Positions 1 to 8,325 of a DNA stretch of 64,000 nt are shown here, one piece after another. This stretch comes from Bacteroides muris (ex Afrizal et al. 2022) (lineage in GTDB: Bacteria; Bacteroidota; Bacteroidia; Bacteroidales; Bacteroidaceae). Position numbers and translations under genes: made by a program. The notes below the pieces were generated by a model that made no database searches, was not told where the DNA came from, and saw only the letters and a program-made list of their open reading frames with translations. The stretch is from positions 62,001 to 126,000 of the forward strand of contig NZ_SRYZ01000002.1 of assembly GCF_004793475.1 (NCBI RefSeq), written 5' to 3'. Each line of letters starts with the position of its first letter. Position 1 is the stretch's first letter.

Positions 1-659
1 GCATTATAACCGTCTACATGGGGTACTCGTCCCCAATACTGCGAGCCCAGGCACCAAGTGTCGTTCTTGTATGCACCTTGATAGAAGTAGGGGATGCCAT
101 AGTCTTCGGCGTCAAAGAAGATGATGTCGATGCCGATGGCTGGAGCCTGCTGTTGCAGTTGGCGGGCTACTTCGAGCAATACGCCTGCACCGCTGGCGCC
201 ATCGTTCACACCCAGGATGGGGCTGTGATGCTTCGTCTTGTCGGCATCCTGGTCGGCATAAGGGCGGCTGTCCCAATGGGCACAGAGCAGTACACGTTTT
301 TTGCTTTCCGGATTATAGGCGCCGATAACATTACGCGCCTTCAGGATGGTGTTGTCGTAAGCCACCAGGTCGGCATGCTGGTTGTATACCTTGGCGCCGA
401 ATTCCTCCAGTTTCTTGGCAAGGAATTCTCCGCAGGCTTTGTGGGCGGCGGTGTTGGGCACGCGCGGACCAAAATCCGCTTGGGTCTGTATGTATTGGTA
501 TGCACTGTCTGCACTGAACTGGGGCGCCTGGACAGTCGCTTTGGTCGCATCGTCCTCACTGTCATTATCGGCTGCAGGCTTGCTGCTCTTGTTGCTGCAT
601 GCCACTATTGCTATAATCAGCAACGGCAGCAACGGGATAAATGTATAATTCCGTTTCAT
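1..659 (-). CDS. M28-family glutaminyl-peptide cyclotransferase-like lipoprotein (3' part outside window)
   Basis: Only the first 219 residues are present; the gene runs off the left edge. A lipoprotein signal ends at Cys21 (IVAC), so the protein should be membrane-anchored in the envelope. His128 in HWDSRPYAD, Asp153 in VNDGASGAG and Glu185 in FDAED match the zinc and catalytic positions of animal-type glutaminyl cyclases, a branch of the M28 fold. Such enzymes turn N-terminal Gln of exported proteins into pyroglutamate. The ATG overlaps the stop codon of the LD-carboxypeptidase gene by 4 bp (ATGA), so the two are probably translationally coupled. A plain M28 aminopeptidase cannot be excluded without the C-terminal half. 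Confidence 0.8.
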   Translation of the reverse strand, partial: MKRNYTFIPLLPLLIIAIVACSNKSSKPAADNDSEDDATKATVQAPQFSADSAYQYIQTQADFGPRVPNTAAHKACGEFLAKKLEEFGAKVYNQHADLVAYDNTILKARNVIGAYNPESKKRVLLCAHWDSRPYADQDADKTKHHSPILGVNDGASGAGVLLEVARQLQQQAPAIGIDIIFFDAEDYGIPYFYQGAYKNDTWCLGSQYWGRVPHVDGYN

Positions 660-1594
660 TCTCTTTCTGTATTAAAACTTAGTTTCACTTCTTTCTTTCC
701 AACTTCCAATGTCACTGCAGCACCGTTTATCAGCGGCAGGTTTCTGCTGACATGACCGACGGGAAAACCGAAAGACACCGGATAATCGTATTCCTTCATC
801 AAATCGGCCAATGCGCCATACAGGTCTTTTCCCAGCGATTTGTCTTCTCTGTATTCGGTGAATTGCCCGATGATGAGGCCTGAAAGCTTGTCGAGGACAC
901 CGCCCAGTTTGAGATTGTACATCATGCGTTCCACCGCATGCGGGCGTTCTCCCACATCCTCGATAAAGAGGATGGTGCCTTCGGCCGGAATATCGTAGGG
1001 GGTGCCGCGCAGCCCGTAGAACACCGACAGATTGCCGCCGCGCAACACACCTTTTGCCTCTCCCTTACGGTTCAGCTTATGCCTCGGGCAGACGTAGCTG
1101 AATGTTCTTATTCCTCCAAACGACCGACCGAACAGCATATCCTTCAGCGCCAGCGTGCAGAAGTCGTTTTCGGGTTCTACTGTGAGATGACGCGCCATGG
1201 GGGCGTGCAACGACGCGAAGCCATTCTGCTGGAACAGATTATGCAGGGCGGTGATGTCACTGAATCCGACGAGCCATTTGGGATGCTGCCTGAACTTGGT
1301 AAAATCCAGTTTGCCTACCAGATGCACGGCTCCGTAGCCGCCCCGGCTGCAGAATATGACTTTGGCTTCTTCATCGTCCATGGCTTCCTGCAGGTCTTCA
1401 AGGCGTTGCCGGATGCTTCCTGCATATGTTCCGTTGGAACTTCCCGCATGCTTTGCGAATACGACTTCCAGCCCCCAGAACTTCAAACGTTTGCAGGCGC
1501 CTTTCAGGAAAGATTTGTCAATCTTGCTGGAAGGGGAGAGAATAATGGCACGGTCACCTTCCTGCAGAAACGGAGGGAAAATAAGACTACCCAT
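656..1594 (-). CDS. ldcA: LD-carboxypeptidase, S66 family (LdcA-like)
   Basis: A 312-residue protein of normal family length. S66 enzymes remove the terminal D-Ala from murein tetrapeptides during peptidoglycan recycling. The Ser-Glu-His triad can be placed: Ser112 in GFSDIT, Glu212 in LFIEDVGE and His281 in FPVGH. No signal peptide is visible, which fits a cytoplasmic recycling enzyme. It is the first gene of a two-gene minus-strand unit with the glutaminyl-cyclase-like lipoprotein (4-bp overlap). A TACTTTTG box lies about 25 bp upstream of the start. It is divergent from ptb. Confidence 0.88.
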   Translation of the reverse strand: MGSLIFPPFLQEGDRAIILSPSSKIDKSFLKGACKRLKFWGLEVVFAKHAGSSNGTYAGSIRQRLEDLQEAMDDEEAKVIFCSRGGYGAVHLVGKLDFTKFRQHPKWLVGFSDITALHNLFQQNGFASLHAPMARHLTVEPENDFCTLALKDMLFGRSFGGIRTFSYVCPRHKLNRKGEAKGVLRGGNLSVFYGLRGTPYDIPAEGTILFIEDVGERPHAVERMMYNLKLGGVLDKLSGLIIGQFTEYREDKSLGKDLYGALADLMKEYDYPVSFGFPVGHVSRNLPLINGAAVTLEVGKKEVKLSFNTERE

Positions 1595-1618
1595 ATTATA
1601 TTATCAATCTATTTGGGG

Positions 1619-1626
1619 CAAAAGTA
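1619..1626 (-). promoter_or_regulatory. -7 element upstream of ldcA
   Basis: TACTTTTG on the minus strand matches the Bacteroides -7 consensus TAnnTTTG and lies 25 bp before the ldcA ATG. No good TTTG at -33 is seen, so the assignment is moderate. Confidence 0.45.
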
Positions 1627-1633
1627 CACAATT

Positions 1634-1729
1634 CACCACAGATATCACAGATTAACACGGATTTTTTAACAGAAGAGAGGGAGAGGAGAGGGGGATGTGT
1701 GCTGCTCAAATCCGTGTAATCTGCGGTGG
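1634..1729. repeat. Inverted repeat in the ldcA/ptb divergent region
   Basis: The left arm around 1649-1664 (AGATTAACACGGATTT) pairs with the right arm at 1708-1722 (AAATCCGTGTAATCT) with one bulged base, and flanking CCACAGA/TCTGCGGTGG words extend the pairing. The loop is purine-rich. A related word, with CGGATT repeated, forms the stem of the terminator after gpmI (11636-11705), suggesting a dispersed hairpin family. Confidence 0.55.
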
Positions 1730-1823
1730 ACATATCAAAATGATATTAAACATATGAAATTTCAACGGGGCAAATGCTGTATTTCTCGACATTTTTTTAG
1801 ATATTTGCTAAAAATCTAACGTT

Positions 1824-2738
1824 ATGGAACCGATACGGAACTTTGCCCAGTTAACAGCCCACCTGAAAACCTTGAATAAGAGGAAACGCATTGCAGTAGT
1901 CTGTGCCAATGACCCTAATACAGAGTATGCCATATCTCGTGCCCTGGAGGAGGGGATTGCGGAATTTCTGATGATTGGCGATTCTGCCATATTGGAAAAA
2001 TATCCCACCCTGAAGAAATATCCTCAATATGTCAGCACTTTGCATATAGAAGATCCCGATGAGGCGGCACGTGAGGCGGTGCGTATCGTACGCGAGGGTG
2101 GAGCGGACATCCTGATGAAAGGCATCATCAATACCGACAATCTGCTGCGTGCCATTTTGGACAAGGAGCATGGCTTGTTGCCTAAAGGAAAGATTCTGAC
2201 CCATCTGGCCGTGATGCAGATACCCACGTACGATAAACTGCTCTTTTTCTCCGATGCAGCGGTTATTCCCCGCCCTACGCTTCAACAGCGCATTGAAATG
2301 ATTTGGTATGCCATCCATGCCTGCCGCCATTTCGGGATAGAGCAACCACGCATCGCGCTGATTCATTGCACGGAGAAGGTCAGTGCCAAATTCCCCCATT
2401 CATTGGACTATGTCAACATTGTGGAACTGGCAGAAGCCGGCGAGTTCGGCAATGTCATTATCGACGGTCCGCTGGATGTAAAGACGTCATGTGAAAAGAC
2501 GAGCGGTAACATCAAAGGCATTGTATCACCGATTGACGGGGAGGCGGATGTGCTGATTTTTCCAAACATCGAATCGGGAAATGCTTTTTATAAGGCCGTA
2601 TCTCTGTTTTCTCATGCCGATATGGCCGGGTTGCTGCAAGGCCCCTCATGCCCGGTGGTATTACCGTCGCGCAGCGATTCCGGTTTGTCCAAGTATTACA
2701 GCATTGCCATGGCCTGCCTGACCAGCGGGACGGAATAG
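1824..2738 (+). CDS. ptb: Phosphate butyryltransferase
   Basis: A 304-residue member of the phosphate acetyl/butyryltransferase family. It swaps CoA on butyryl-CoA (or a branched acyl-CoA) for phosphate. The length is typical of Ptb, shorter than multidomain Pta, and the neighbouring gene is butyrate kinase, which supports Ptb over Pta. The pair would convert acyl-CoA to acid plus ATP, or run in reverse to activate short or branched acids. The start codon follows a short A/T-rich leader without a Shine-Dalgarno sequence. Confidence 0.88.
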   Translation: MEPIRNFAQLTAHLKTLNKRKRIAVVCANDPNTEYAISRALEEGIAEFLMIGDSAILEKYPTLKKYPQYVSTLHIEDPDEAAREAVRIVREGGADILMKGIINTDNLLRAILDKEHGLLPKGKILTHLAVMQIPTYDKLLFFSDAAVIPRPTLQQRIEMIWYAIHACRHFGIEQPRIALIHCTEKVSAKFPHSLDYVNIVELAEAGEFGNVIIDGPLDVKTSCEKTSGNIKGIVSPIDGEADVLIFPNIESGNAFYKAVSLFSHADMAGLLQGPSCPVVLPSRSDSGLSKYYSIAMACLTSGTE

Positions 2739-2745
2739 CCTTGAT

Positions 2746-2807
2746 TGTAACTCGTAATTTGTAGTTTGTAAATTGTAACTCGTAACTCGTAACTCGTAAA
2801 TCGTAAT
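2746..2807 (+). repeat. Short tandem leader repeat before buk
   Basis: The 71-bp gap between ptb and buk is almost wholly built from a 7-nt word (AACTCGT) and its variants (TAATTTG, TAAATTG, AAATCGT), ending just before the buk ATG. It belongs to the leader-repeat family also seen before ftsA, ftsI, dgt, dut, prfB and the gene at 63824. Confidence 0.7.
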
Positions 2808-2809
2808 CA

Positions 2810-3892
2810 ATGAAGATACTGGCAGTAAATCCCGGTTCCACCTCGACAAAAATTGCTGTCTATGAGGATGAAACTTCCCGTTTGGTACTCAACATCCGGC
2901 ATTCGGTGGAGGAGCTTTCCCGATTTCCCCGCATCATCGACCAGTTCGAATTTCGCAAGAACTTGGTGCTGGAAGCGCTGGAGGCCAATGACATTCCCTT
3001 TAAGTTCGATGCCATCGTCGGCCGTGGGGGATTGTTGAAACCCATTCCCGGCGGTGTGTATGCCGTGAACGATGCCATGTTGGACGATATGCTCCACGCC
3101 ATGCGTACCCACGCCTGCAACTTAGGTTGTCTGATAGCCCACGAACTTGCCGCCATGCTGCCCGGCTGCCCCTCTTTCATAGCCGATCCCGGCGTGGTGG
3201 ACGAACTGGACGATGTGGCACGCATCACCGGTTCGCCTCTGATGCCCAGCATCACCATCTGGCACGCCTTGAACCAGCGAGCCATCGCCCGGCGCTATGC
3301 TGCCGAGCGTAGTGCCCTGCAGCCCGAAGCTCCCGTGCATTACGAAGACCTCAATCTGATTGTCTGTCACTTGGGTGGAGGCGTTTCCGTAGGAGTCCAC
3401 CGCCACGGCCGTGCGGTGGACGTGCCCAATGCCCTCGACGGTTTCGGTCCTTTTTCGCCCGAACGTGCAGGTACCCTGCCCGCCGGGCAACTGATAGACC
3501 TTTGTCACTCGGGGCGTTACACTACCGAAGAACTGAAGAAACGTATTTCCGGCAAGGCGGGACTTGCCGCCCATTTGGGTACTACCGACATTCCCGCCAT
3601 AGAGAGGCGCATCGCTGAGGGAGACACCCATGCCGCTTTGGTGCTTGATGCCATGATTTACCGCATTGCCAAGGAGATAGGCGGTGCTGCTGTTGTGCTT
3701 TATGGCAAGGTGGACGCCATTCTGCTTACGGGAGGTATGGCACATTCCGAGTACATCACTTCGCGGTTGCAGGAGCGCGTGTCTTTCCTTGCTCCCGTCC
3801 ATGTCTATCCCGGAGAAGACGAATTGGAAGCATTGGTACTGAATGCGCTGGGCGCTTTGCGCGGAGAGCTTCCGATACAAGTTTACCGGTGA
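2810..3892 (+). CDS. buk: Butyrate kinase
   Basis: A 360-residue acetokinase-family protein that starts with the family signature NPGSTSTK and carries the HLGGG motif of the ASKHA fold. It transfers phosphate from butyryl phosphate to ADP. Length and pairing with ptb separate it from acetate kinase (about 400 residues). It lies 71 bp downstream of ptb on the same strand and is probably cotranscribed. The true substrate may be a branched short-chain acid such as isobutyrate or isovalerate; the sequence does not decide this. Confidence 0.88.
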   Translation: MKILAVNPGSTSTKIAVYEDETSRLVLNIRHSVEELSRFPRIIDQFEFRKNLVLEALEANDIPFKFDAIVGRGGLLKPIPGGVYAVNDAMLDDMLHAMRTHACNLGCLIAHELAAMLPGCPSFIADPGVVDELDDVARITGSPLMPSITIWHALNQRAIARRYAAERSALQPEAPVHYEDLNLIVCHLGGGVSVGVHRHGRAVDVPNALDGFGPFSPERAGTLPAGQLIDLCHSGRYTTEELKKRISGKAGLAAHLGTTDIPAIERRIAEGDTHAALVLDAMIYRIAKEIGGAAVVLYGKVDAILLTGGMAHSEYITSRLQERVSFLAPVHVYPGEDELEALVLNALGALRGELPIQVYR

Positions 3893-3973
3893 TAGCCATA
3901 TTGCTTTTGTGATTTTTAGCGGAACAGTTTGCATTATTGGCAGGATTTAGTGATATAAAAATGGCTCTTGCCG

Positions 3974-4007
3974 GAGACTGGTGTCTGACTTGTCAGAGTC
4001 CGGTCTC
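3974..4007. terminator. Hairpin between convergent buk and lysO
   Basis: GAGACTGG (3974-3981) pairs with CCGGTCTC (4000-4007), and an inner TCTGAC/GTCAGA pair closes the loop. It sits between two converging genes. On the minus strand it is followed by a short T run, so it may terminate the lysO unit. Confidence 0.5.
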
Positions 4008-4029
4008 TGTCAAAAGAGGGCAAAAAAAA

Positions 4030-4632
4030 CTATATCGAGCAGAACAGTGTGACTAGGAACGGAACGCTGAAATCCACCACAAACCCGTGGAAGATGGAGA
4101 CTACGACAAACTTCTCTCCGGCTGTCCGTGTGATGATGGGCAGCGTAGTGTCCATTGTCGTGGCTCCTCCGGCAGAGATAGGGGCGAGGTTTCCGAACCA
4201 GCGCACCAGCAGCGGTGCGGCAAGCAGTGTCAGTATTTCGCGGCCGATGTTGGCCAGCAAGGCGATGGTTCCCAGTTCGGCTCCCTTATACTCGGTGATG
4301 AAGATACTGGAGAGCGAATAGTAGGCAAAGCCCGAGCCCACGGCCAAGCAATCCGTCACGGAACGGTGCGTCAGGATGAGGCTGACGGCGGCAGAACCTG
4401 CCAGCGTGCCCAATATCGTCATGACAGGCAGAAACACCAGTCGCGGATTGAGCGAGCGGAAGTTCTTCAGCGTCTGCGGGTCGTTGCCCACGCTCAGCCC
4501 TACGCTGAACATCAGTGCACACAGTGCATAATAACTGATATTGGTCTCGGCAATATCAAAAGGTATCAGATGGCTGACTCCGCAAAGCGTGCCCAGCACG
4601 AAGAACCCCACTATGATAAGACTCCCTTTCAT
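4030..4632 (-). CDS. lysO: LysO-family transporter, C-terminal piece
   Basis: A 200-residue, very hydrophobic protein with several membrane segments, matching the C-terminal part of LysO (YbjE), which exports L-lysine and toxic analogues in Escherichia coli. The motifs SVGLSVGND and SGFAYYSLSSIFI resemble the conserved half of the family. Its ATG overlaps the stop of the preceding 92-residue gene by 4 bp (ATGA). Together the two pieces add up to 292 residues, close to the single-chain LysO of about 299, so they probably assemble into one transporter. Confidence 0.78.
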   Translation of the reverse strand: MKGSLIIVGFFVLGTLCGVSHLIPFDIAETNISYYALCALMFSVGLSVGNDPQTLKNFRSLNPRLVFLPVMTILGTLAGSAAVSLILTHRSVTDCLAVGSGFAYYSLSSIFITEYKGAELGTIALLANIGREILTLLAAPLLVRWFGNLAPISAGGATTMDTTLPIITRTAGEKFVVVSIFHGFVVDFSVPFLVTLFCSI

Positions 4633-4907
4633 GCCTGGCCTCCTTTCCTTTTATACAACACCCTCCACAGCGCCCACGCAGCAATGACACTTCCCAGAGT
4701 CCCCCCCAGGGTGAGTGCCACGGCTTCGTAGCCTATGGTGTGCAGCCCCTTGATAATCTGTTCGTTGCTTCCCACCTCTATGCCGAGGATGAAGAGCAGC
4801 AGCCAGATGAACAGCGTGATGATCTGATGGATTTTCTTTAAGTTACGGTTCCGTAAGAGGTAGCCCAGCAGCATTCCCGTGAGCATTAGTCCGATGATTG
4901 TAAACAT
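4629..4907 (-). CDS. LysO-family transporter, N-terminal piece
   Basis: A 92-residue membrane protein with three hydrophobic stretches, matching the N-terminal DUF340 part of LysO. I start at the ATG at 4907. An in-frame TTG at 4931 would overlap the probable promoter (TATCTTTG, 4929-4936) and is unlikely. The 4-bp overlap with the next gene suggests coupled synthesis of the two halves in equal amounts. No frameshift or repair is needed to read either piece, so this is a split architecture rather than a broken gene. Confidence 0.75.
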   Translation of the reverse strand: MFTIIGLMLTGMLLGYLLRNRNLKKIHQIITLFIWLLLFILGIEVGSNEQIIKGLHTIGYEAVALTLGGTLGSVIAAWALWRVLYKRKGGQA

Positions 4908-4928
4908 ATCTATGCCGTTTTTTAGGGG

Positions 4929-4936
4929 CAAAGATA
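4929..4936 (-). promoter_or_regulatory. -7 element of the lysO unit
   Basis: TATCTTTG is an exact TAnnTTTG match on the minus strand, with a TTTG 22 bp upstream (4959-4962). It lies 21 bp before the chosen ATG and supports the shorter start of the N-terminal lysO gene. Confidence 0.6.
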
Positions 4937-5342
4937 GTACAAACTATTTTTGTTTATGCAAAGATAAAGCTTTCAAAGTGAACAAGGCGGCATTTGCCTT
5001 GGGCGTTTATAGCAGAGAGAAAGAATTATTCTGCCGATTCTTCTACTACACCGTTCAGAGCAGGGTTGGCATTCACGTTTCCCACAACGGAATGGAGAAG
5101 CAGTTATGCTTTCCTTCTACAAATCTCCGCTTGCCCGATGCTTCGGCCGGCCTGCCCCAACGGCACAGATTGAAGTTACCCGGCCATTGTTCGGCCTGAC
5201 AGTAGAGAATCATGGCTTTTGCACGGGGGCGTTCGGTTTGTCTTCGGAAGACAAGGCGGAGGCTTGGGCTGCATAGTAGGAGGCTTGTTTCTGCAAATTT
5301 AATTAATTCTTTCCGGAAGCCTTATTTCCCTCCAAAAAGATT

Positions 5343-5350
5343 TATCTTTG
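5343..5350 (+). promoter_or_regulatory. -7 element of rnhB
   Basis: TATCTTTG matches TAnnTTTG exactly, 22 bp upstream of the rnhB ATG. No clear -33 TTTG is seen. The 400 bp before it (4932-5342) hold no convincing gene. Confidence 0.5.
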
Positions 5351-5372
5351 TGCCTCAAAGATAGCGATATAT

Positions 5373-5975
5373 ATGTTATTACCTTATTTGAATAAAGACT
5401 TGATTGAGGTGGGATGCGATGAGGCCGGTCGCGGCTGCCTGGCAGGAGCGGTCTATGCCGCCGCAGTTATTCTGCCAAAGGATTTTAAGAATGAACTTCT
5501 GAATGACTCCAAACAACTGACTGAAAAGCAACGCTATGCCTTGCGTGAAGTGATTGAGAAAGAGGCTCTGGCATGGGCGGTGGGCGTCGTCTCTCCTGAA
5601 GAGATTGACAAAATCAATATTCTCAATGCCTCCTTTCTTGCTATGCACCGTGCTGTTGACCAACTGAATGTCCGTCCGCAACATCTGCTGATAGACGGCA
5701 ACCGCTTTAAAAAATATCGGGACTTGCCGCATACTACCGTAGTCAAAGGAGACGGGAAGTACCTTTCCATCGCTGCGGCTTCCATCTTGGCAAAGACCTA
5801 TCGTGATGACTACATGAATCGTCTCCACGAAGAGTATCCGTATTATGACTGGAATCATAACAAGGGCTATCCCACCAGGAAGCATCGCGCCGCCATTGCC
5901 GAACACGGAACAACCCCTTACCACCGTATGACGTTCAATCTGCTGGGTGACGGGCAGTTGTCGCTGAATTTCTGA
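5373..5975 (+). CDS. rnhB: Ribonuclease HII
   Basis: A 200-residue cytoplasmic endonuclease that cuts RNA in RNA-DNA hybrids and removes misincorporated ribonucleotides. The acidic catalytic set is visible: Asp16 and Glu17 in GCDEAGRG, Asp107 in LLIDGNRF, and Asp144 or Asp145 in KTYRDDYM. Length and motif order are typical. It stands alone on the plus strand, followed by a 22-bp periodic array. Confidence 0.95.
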   Translation: MLLPYLNKDLIEVGCDEAGRGCLAGAVYAAAVILPKDFKNELLNDSKQLTEKQRYALREVIEKEALAWAVGVVSPEEIDKINILNASFLAMHRAVDQLNVRPQHLLIDGNRFKKYRDLPHTTVVKGDGKYLSIAAASILAKTYRDDYMNRLHEEYPYYDWNHNKGYPTRKHRAAIAEHGTTPYHRMTFNLLGDGQLSLNF

Positions 5976-6098
5976 ATAAGGCTCCGGCAGCTTTAGCTGG
6001 AGATATGTGCTTCTCCACATCACGGCATATCAGTGCTGCAGGGAAGCAGGATACGTGTATAAATCTGTCGGGAAGGCAGTGCGGGCAGAATCGGATAG

Positions 6099-6164
6099 AA
6101 AGCCTTATAATGTGATATTAAAAGGCTTATAGTATGATATTGAAAGGCTTTTAATGACATATCA
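6099..6164. repeat. 22-bp periodic array A (3 units)
   Basis: Three imperfect units carry an AGGCTT-type word at 6102, 6124 and 6146 and a GATATT-type word at 6114, 6136 and 6158, so the period is exactly 22 bp. The array lies about 125 bp after rnhB in the 389-bp gene-free stretch 5976-6364, whose remainder is A/T-rich and holds the start region of the decayed susC. Confidence 0.7.
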
Positions 6165-6364
6165 CTATGAGGATGATGTTGACAGAGACGCTAGAGGAAT
6201 GTGGATTATTAAAAAAATATTAGAACATGTCTTAGATACTTAATATAATTAACTATATCTGCACACCGTTATGATATAAATATATAACTAATGCTAAAAA
6301 TAGGAAAATTGTATTCTAACGGATGAGGATTGTTTAATTAAAAAATCTAAGGTATGAGAAAAAA

Positions 6365-8212
6365 ATGAGTAAGCCGGGGCAATATTGTGCTTCATTTGCT
6401 TTGATGGCTCTCTTTTTGTTGATGGGAAATGCGGCTTCAGCGGCCTTGCCCACGCAGAAAGGTAATGTTCATGATGAGGACAAGGCAGGGAATCCTGTTG
6501 CACATGTCCTTCAACAATCGGGAAAGCATATTGTAAAAGGTGTTGTAGTGGACAAAATGCAAGAAACTGTTATTGGCGCTTCTGTCGTTGTACCCAATAC
6601 TACGATAGGATGTATTACAAATATTGACGGGGAATTTGCATTGGAGGTTGACCAATTGCCTGTTACATTGTAGATTACATATATAGGATATAAGACCATT
6701 ACTGTGAAGGTGGCAGACGGAAACCTGGTAAGGGTAGTGATGGAGGAAGATTCCAAGCAGCTGGAAGAGGTTGTCGTAGTGGGTTATGGTACTCAGAAGA
6801 AAGCGAATCTTTCCGGTTCTGTCTCTACGGTGAAAATGGATGAAGTGTTGGGTAGCCGTCCGCAGCCTAATACGGCAGCCGCCCTTCAGGGAGCCATTCC
6901 CGGTTTGACCATCACCAGTGGCAGCAATACACCCGGACAAACAGGAAAGAGTATCCAGATTCGCGATACGGCTACTTTCTCCGGAAAGAATGACGGAACT
7001 ACCGGACTTGCGCCATTGGTTTTGATTGACAACGTTCCCGGTGATATTGATACGCTGAATCCTGAGGACATTGAGTCGGTTACGGTATTGAAAGATGCGT
7101 CATCGTCGGCCATTTACGGTGCCCGTGCGGCGGCAGGTGTGGTACTTATCACCACGAAGCGTCCCAACAAGGAAGAGAAAGTGTCTGTGACTTACAACAA
7201 TAATTTCGGTTTTGTAAATGCTGTCAATACCCCCAAGCAAGTGGGACTGGAAACGTTTCTTCCTATCTATAAAGAGACATTGGGCAATACGTTTGCCGGT
7301 GGAAACAACCAGAATATTGATTCCTGGATGGAATACCTCAACCAATTTGCTCCGCGCGGCATCTATAATGCGGCAGAGGGCACATACCGGATTCCGAATT
7401 GGGCAAGCGGCTACCATCTGACTCCGTATCACAAAGCACTGCCTTCCAGCAACTGGGCGGGCAACTATTTGAGGAATGTGCCTACTGTGCAGACGAGCAA
7501 TTTCCAGAATAATGAGTCTGCCGCTGCAGGCATTCAGTTGATATATTCCGGAAGTGGTTTCCAACGTGGAAAGAGCGGCTACTTCGTATGGAAACATCAT
7601 GCTTCTTGGGACAAGCAGGATCAGAACCATCCGATGGAGGTGTCGGACAAGCCGGTTTTCAAAATAGAGGAAGTGATGCTCAACTATGCGGAGGTGATGT
7701 TTGAATTGGGAAAATTTGACCAGTCGGTGGCCGACCTTACAATCAACAAGCTGCGCGACCGTGCGGAAGTAGGCTTGATGCGCGTCAGTGAAATCGGTTC
7801 TGACTTCGATCCGGACCGTGACCCGTCGGTAGAACCCGTATTGTGGGAGATCCGTCGTGAACGTCTGATTGAATTGATGGGTGAAAGCTTCTCCTGGGAA
7901 GACGTACGCCGTTGGAAGAAAGCCGATTATTTTGTCAATAAGCAACACTATGGAGTTTATCTGGACAACGTTACAGGCACATTCAATAACAATAAAGCTA
8001 CCACGGGAGGTACCGGTATCCTGAATCCCGATACCAAAAAGGAAGCATCGGATGCGGAATTGGCTGCCATGGGCAATTGCGGCCACCTTTACTACTATCT
8101 CGACCCCGTATCGGCAGGCAAGGGATGGCTTGACAAATATTACTTGCGTCCTATCCCTTCGGATGAATTGTTGCTGAACGACAATCTGGAACAGCAGGAA
8201 GCATGGAAATAA
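6365..8212 (+). pseudogene. SusC-SusD deletion fusion with internal nonsense codon
   Basis: The frame starts as a SusC-type TonB-dependent transporter: signal peptide, carboxypeptidase-like domain, then VVVGYGTQKK and the plug domain with VLKDASSSAIYGARAA and GVVLITTK. After about 7330 it no longer resembles SusC and by 7560 reads as the C-terminus of a SusD lipoprotein (LNYAEVMFELG, IRRERLIELMGE, YYLRPIP). The whole beta-barrel and the SusD N-terminus are missing, so one deletion of several kilobases seems to have joined the two in frame. A TAG at 6671-6673 interrupts the same frame where relatives would have a sense codon, most simply CAG to TAG. No functional product is expected. Confidence 0.85.
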
Positions 8213-8233
8213 TAGCCTGACAATCCGAATGAA

Positions 8234-8278
8234 GAAGGTCCGTCGTTGACAAATCAAGGTTCAAGGGCGGGCCTTTTT
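8234..8278 (+). terminator. Terminator after the SusD remnant
   Basis: AAGGTCCGTC pairs with GGCGGGCCTT (about 8266-8275) through G-U wobbles and is followed by a T run. It is probably the original terminator of the susCD operon, which would make the sulfatase a separate unit. Confidence 0.6.
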
Positions 8279-8325
8279 GCTTACGCGAAGAAGAACTGTA
8301 TTGTTACATTAAAATAGAATATGCA

